Assembly: GCF_001908205.1 (NCBI RefSeq)
Contig: NZ_LGHL01000167.1
Span: 1-32,654 of the forward strand
From: Bradyrhizobium sp. NAS80.1
Lineage (GTDB): Bacteria > Pseudomonadota > Alphaproteobacteria > Rhizobiales > Xanthobacteraceae
Direction: 5' to 3'
DNA length: 32,654 bases
The notes beneath the pieces are model-generated. The model searched no databases, had not been told where the DNA came from, and saw only the letters and a list, made by a program, of their open reading frames with translations. The position numbers were made by a program, and so were the translations under genes. Positions 30,865 through 32,654 of the stretch are shown here, in pieces; within the stretch, counting starts at the first letter, position 1, and each line of letters opens with the position of its first letter.

Positions 30865-32097
30865 CTAGAAGCGCTCCGGCCGGTACGGCGCGGGATCGAT
30901 CGCCGGCGTTTCGCCGCTCATCATATCGGCGAGCAGGCGTCCGGTCGCGGGGCCGAGCGTAAAACCCTGGTGGCCGTGGCCAAAGTTCATCCAGAGGCCG
31001 GGATGGCGCGGGGCAGGGCCGAGCACCGGCAGCATGTCGGGCGTGCAGGGGCGCGTGCCGAACCAGGGATCCGGCTCGACGCGCTTGCCGAGATCGATCA
31101 GCTGGCGTGCGGAGGCTTCGGCGCTGGCGAGCTGCACTGGCGTTGCGAGCGCGTCCGGGCCGGTCAGCTCGGCGCCGGTGGTGATGCGGATGCCCTTGGC
31201 CATCGGGCCCATGGCATAGCCGCGGCCCTTGTCGACCAGCGGCAGATCGAGCGACGCGCCGCCGCTGTAGTGCATGTGGTAGCCGCGCTTGCGCACCAGC
31301 GGGATGCGATAGCCGAATTTGTGCAGGAGATCGGGCGACCACGGCCCGAGCGTCACAACGGCTGCAGCGGCATCGATGCGTCCGTTGTCCGTATCGACCG
31401 ACCAGCCGGTCGCGGTTTGCTGCAGGGTTTGGGCATCACCCAGCAAAATGGTGCCGCCGAGGCGCTCGAACAGCTCGGCGTAGGCCGTGACCAGCGCACC
31501 TGGATCGGACACCGTCCAGGTGTCGAGCCAATGGATCGCGCCGGGAAGGTTGTCACGCAAGATCGGCTCGGCTGTCGCGAGCTCGCTGCCGGAGAGCACG
31601 CGAAAATTCACGCCGAATTCGCGCCGGTCTTGCTCCGCCGCCTGCATCGCGAGGTCCAGCGATGCGCGGTCGCGATACAGCGCGCGATAGCCGGCGCGGC
31701 GAATGAGGTTGTCGGCATGGGCTTCGCGAATGAGAACGTCGTGCTCGCTTGTTGCGTAGGCGATCAGGCGCGCCCAGCCGGCGATCGCCTCGCGATGCCG
31801 CTTCGGCGCCGAGTGCCACCAGTAGCGGAGCAGGGGCTCGATATGGAGGTGAAGCGATGACAGGCTGTAGCGTACGTCGTTGGTGCGGCCGGTCGCGATC
31901 TTCAATAGCGTGGCAAGGTCACGCGGCATCGGATAGGGGCGGACCGCTTCCGCCTGAATCATCCCGGCATTGCCGTAGCTGGTCTCGCGGCCCGGCTCCC
32001 TGCGATCGACGAGGGTGACGGACCAGCCGCGCTTCTGGAGATGCAGCGCAGCACCGACGCCCACCATGCCGCCGCCGAGAACGATCGCACTTTGCAT
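30865..32097 (-). CDS. dadA: D-amino-acid dehydrogenase (FAD, DadA family)
   Basis: 410 residues, DAO superfamily. The dinucleotide-binding motif is AIVLGGGMVGVGAALHLQKR at the N-terminus, followed by ETSYGNAGMIQAEAVRP, a typical DadA stretch. Later features are VVTLGPWSP, RKRGYHMHYSG, and the C-terminal FAD motif FGHGHQGFTLGPATGRLLA. The enzyme oxidises D-amino acids to 2-oxo acids and ammonia, passing electrons to the respiratory chain. The ATG at 32097 has GAGG upstream. It is convergent with dctA and downstream of the RNase E gene. No alanine racemase gene is nearby, so a narrow D-alanine role is not shown; related glycine/sarcosine oxidases are less likely. Confidence 0.9.
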   Translation of the reverse strand: MQSAIVLGGGMVGVGAALHLQKRGWSVTLVDRREPGRETSYGNAGMIQAEAVRPYPMPRDLATLLKIATGRTNDVRYSLSSLHLHIEPLLRYWWHSAPKRHREAIAGWARLIAYATSEHDVLIREAHADNLIRRAGYRALYRDRASLDLAMQAAEQDRREFGVNFRVLSGSELATAEPILRDNLPGAIHWLDTWTVSDPGALVTAYAELFERLGGTILLGDAQTLQQTATGWSVDTDNGRIDAAAAVVTLGPWSPDLLHKFGYRIPLVRKRGYHMHYSGGASLDLPLVDKGRGYAMGPMAKGIRITTGAELTGPDALATPVQLASAEASARQLIDLGKRVEPDPWFGTRPCTPDMLPVLGPAPRHPGLWMNFGHGHQGFTLGPATGRLLADMMSGETPAIDPAPYRPERF

Positions 32098-32118
32098 TCG
32101 AATGACCTCGCCAAATCA

Positions 32119-32145
32119 AAACCGCCCGGTTTGGCCGGGCGGTTT
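32119..32145 (-). terminator. Intrinsic terminator of the RNase E gene
   Basis: An 11-bp stem AAACCGCCCGG / CCGGGCGGTTT (32119-32129 with 32135-32145) encloses TTTGG. On the minus strand it lies 18 nt after the stop at 32163 and ends in TTTTGATTTGG. Confidence 0.85.
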
Positions 32146-32162
32146 GAATTCGATTGTTCCTC

Positions 32163-32654
32163 TTACTGGCCGCCGCCGAAGCGCCGCGACCACCAGCCGG
32201 CGCGACGCGGTGCGGCCGGCGTTTCGCTTGCCGCTTCCGGCGCGGGCTCTGGAGCCGGGGGCGGTGGGGCGACCGGTTCGGTCGCCTGCGCAAGCGGCGC
32301 TGCGGGCTCGGGCTGGCTGCTCGACAGGAAGCTCACCTTTTCCCGGACCGTTGAGCGGCGACGCGCGATCTTGTCGTCGGCGGGCTCTTCTTCGGCCACA
32401 GGAGCAGCCGCGGCGGGGGCCGGCTCCGGCTGGGCCGGTGCCTCAGCCTGCACCTCGGCGTGGGGCTCGGGCTGCGTGACTTGCGGCTCGGCGGTGTGCT
32501 CAACCTGTGCGATCGAGGGCGCAGCCTGGCGGTCAAAGCTGTCAAGATCGGCAACCGCATCGCTCGCTTCCGGCGGCGCATTGGCAGTGAACTCGTCGCC
32601 GATGGAGCCCGCGAGACCTTCTTCGCTGCCACCGCGACGGCGACGGCCACCGCG
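32163..32654 (-). CDS. rne: Ribonuclease E, C-terminal tail (partial, runs off right edge)
   Basis: The frame is open from the window edge to the TAA at 32163, giving 163 residues. It starts with an Arg/Gly basic patch (RGGRRRRGGSEEGLAGSIGD), continues through a Pro/Ala/Glu-rich disordered region (many AP, PEP and QPEP runs), then KIARRRSTVREKVSFLSS and ends RRAGWWSRRFGGGQ. Alphaproteobacterial RNase E tails end in just such a WWSRRFGGG-like stretch and serve as the degradosome scaffold. The catalytic domain lies outside. Without it the call depends on the tail composition and ending, so another basic scaffold protein is a small possibility. Confidence 0.82.
   Translation of the reverse strand, partial: RGGRRRRGGSEEGLAGSIGDEFTANAPPEASDAVADLDSFDRQAAPSIAQVEHTAEPQVTQPEPHAEVQAEAPAQPEPAPAAAAPVAEEEPADDKIARRRSTVREKVSFLSSSQPEPAAPLAQATEPVAPPPPAPEPAPEAASETPAAPRRAGWWSRRFGGGQ

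Overview
The window looks like chromosome of a Bradyrhizobium or close relative (Nitrobacteraceae, Rhizobiales). The evidence is high GC, the NDUFA12 / DUF2155 / aat / accC-accB-aroQ / DsbA / RNase E backbone, BA14K and DUF1236 envelope proteins, many PAS/CHASE3 kinases, EcfG-type promoters (GGAAC-N16/17-CGTT) and intergenic palindromes of the kind that litter these genomes. No rRNA, tRNA or CRISPR array was seen.

Layout. 1-230: inner end of an IS630-like element leaving the left edge. 269-5660: an accessory catabolic cluster with diaminopropionate ammonia-lyase, an Lrp/AsnC regulator, RidA, an MFS carrier and a frameshifted gamma-glutamyltransferase. 5791-8465: response regulator plus hybrid CHASE3/PAS histidine kinase, translationally coupled. 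8714-9918: BA14K protein and NDUFA12. 9919-10410: the only gene-free stretch over 300 bases; it holds a run of hairpins ending in a terminator-like stem (possible small RNA) and a large palindromic repeat. 10411-16190: accessory block with isonitrile hydratase facing a GlxA-type regulator, a class A beta-lactamase facing an AmpR-like LysR regulator, a bile-acid-symporter-family carrier and an HSL-type esterase. 16437-23762: housekeeping genes (DUF2155, aat, accC, accB, aroQ) interrupted by a two-gene kinase operon. 23990-27326: DUF1236 stress protein, periplasmic DsbA-like oxidoreductase and M48/TPR protease. 27503-30746: aminotransferase, BioY biotin transporter and DctA. 30865-32654: D-amino-acid dehydrogenase and the C-terminal tail of RNase E.

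How the parts fit. In the first cluster the lyase forms 2-aminoacrylate, which RidA hydrolyses; the carrier and glutamyltransferase would supply substrate, and the Lrp protein would sense an amino acid. AccB and AccC form the biotin carboxylase half of acetyl-CoA carboxylase, and BioY about 5 kb away imports its cofactor. The kinase operon (CHASE3 kinase plus REC-REC-HisKA_2 kinase) and the DUF1236 gene each carry a full-consensus EcfG promoter, which ties them to the alphaproteobacterial general stress response; the BA14K gene has a near match.

The observations most worth following are the EcfG-controlled kinase pair, the diaminopropionate/RidA/glutamyltransferase cluster with its lesions next to an IS end, and the structured stretch at about 10050-10255. 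All family assignments are from reading motifs by eye; no database search was run.
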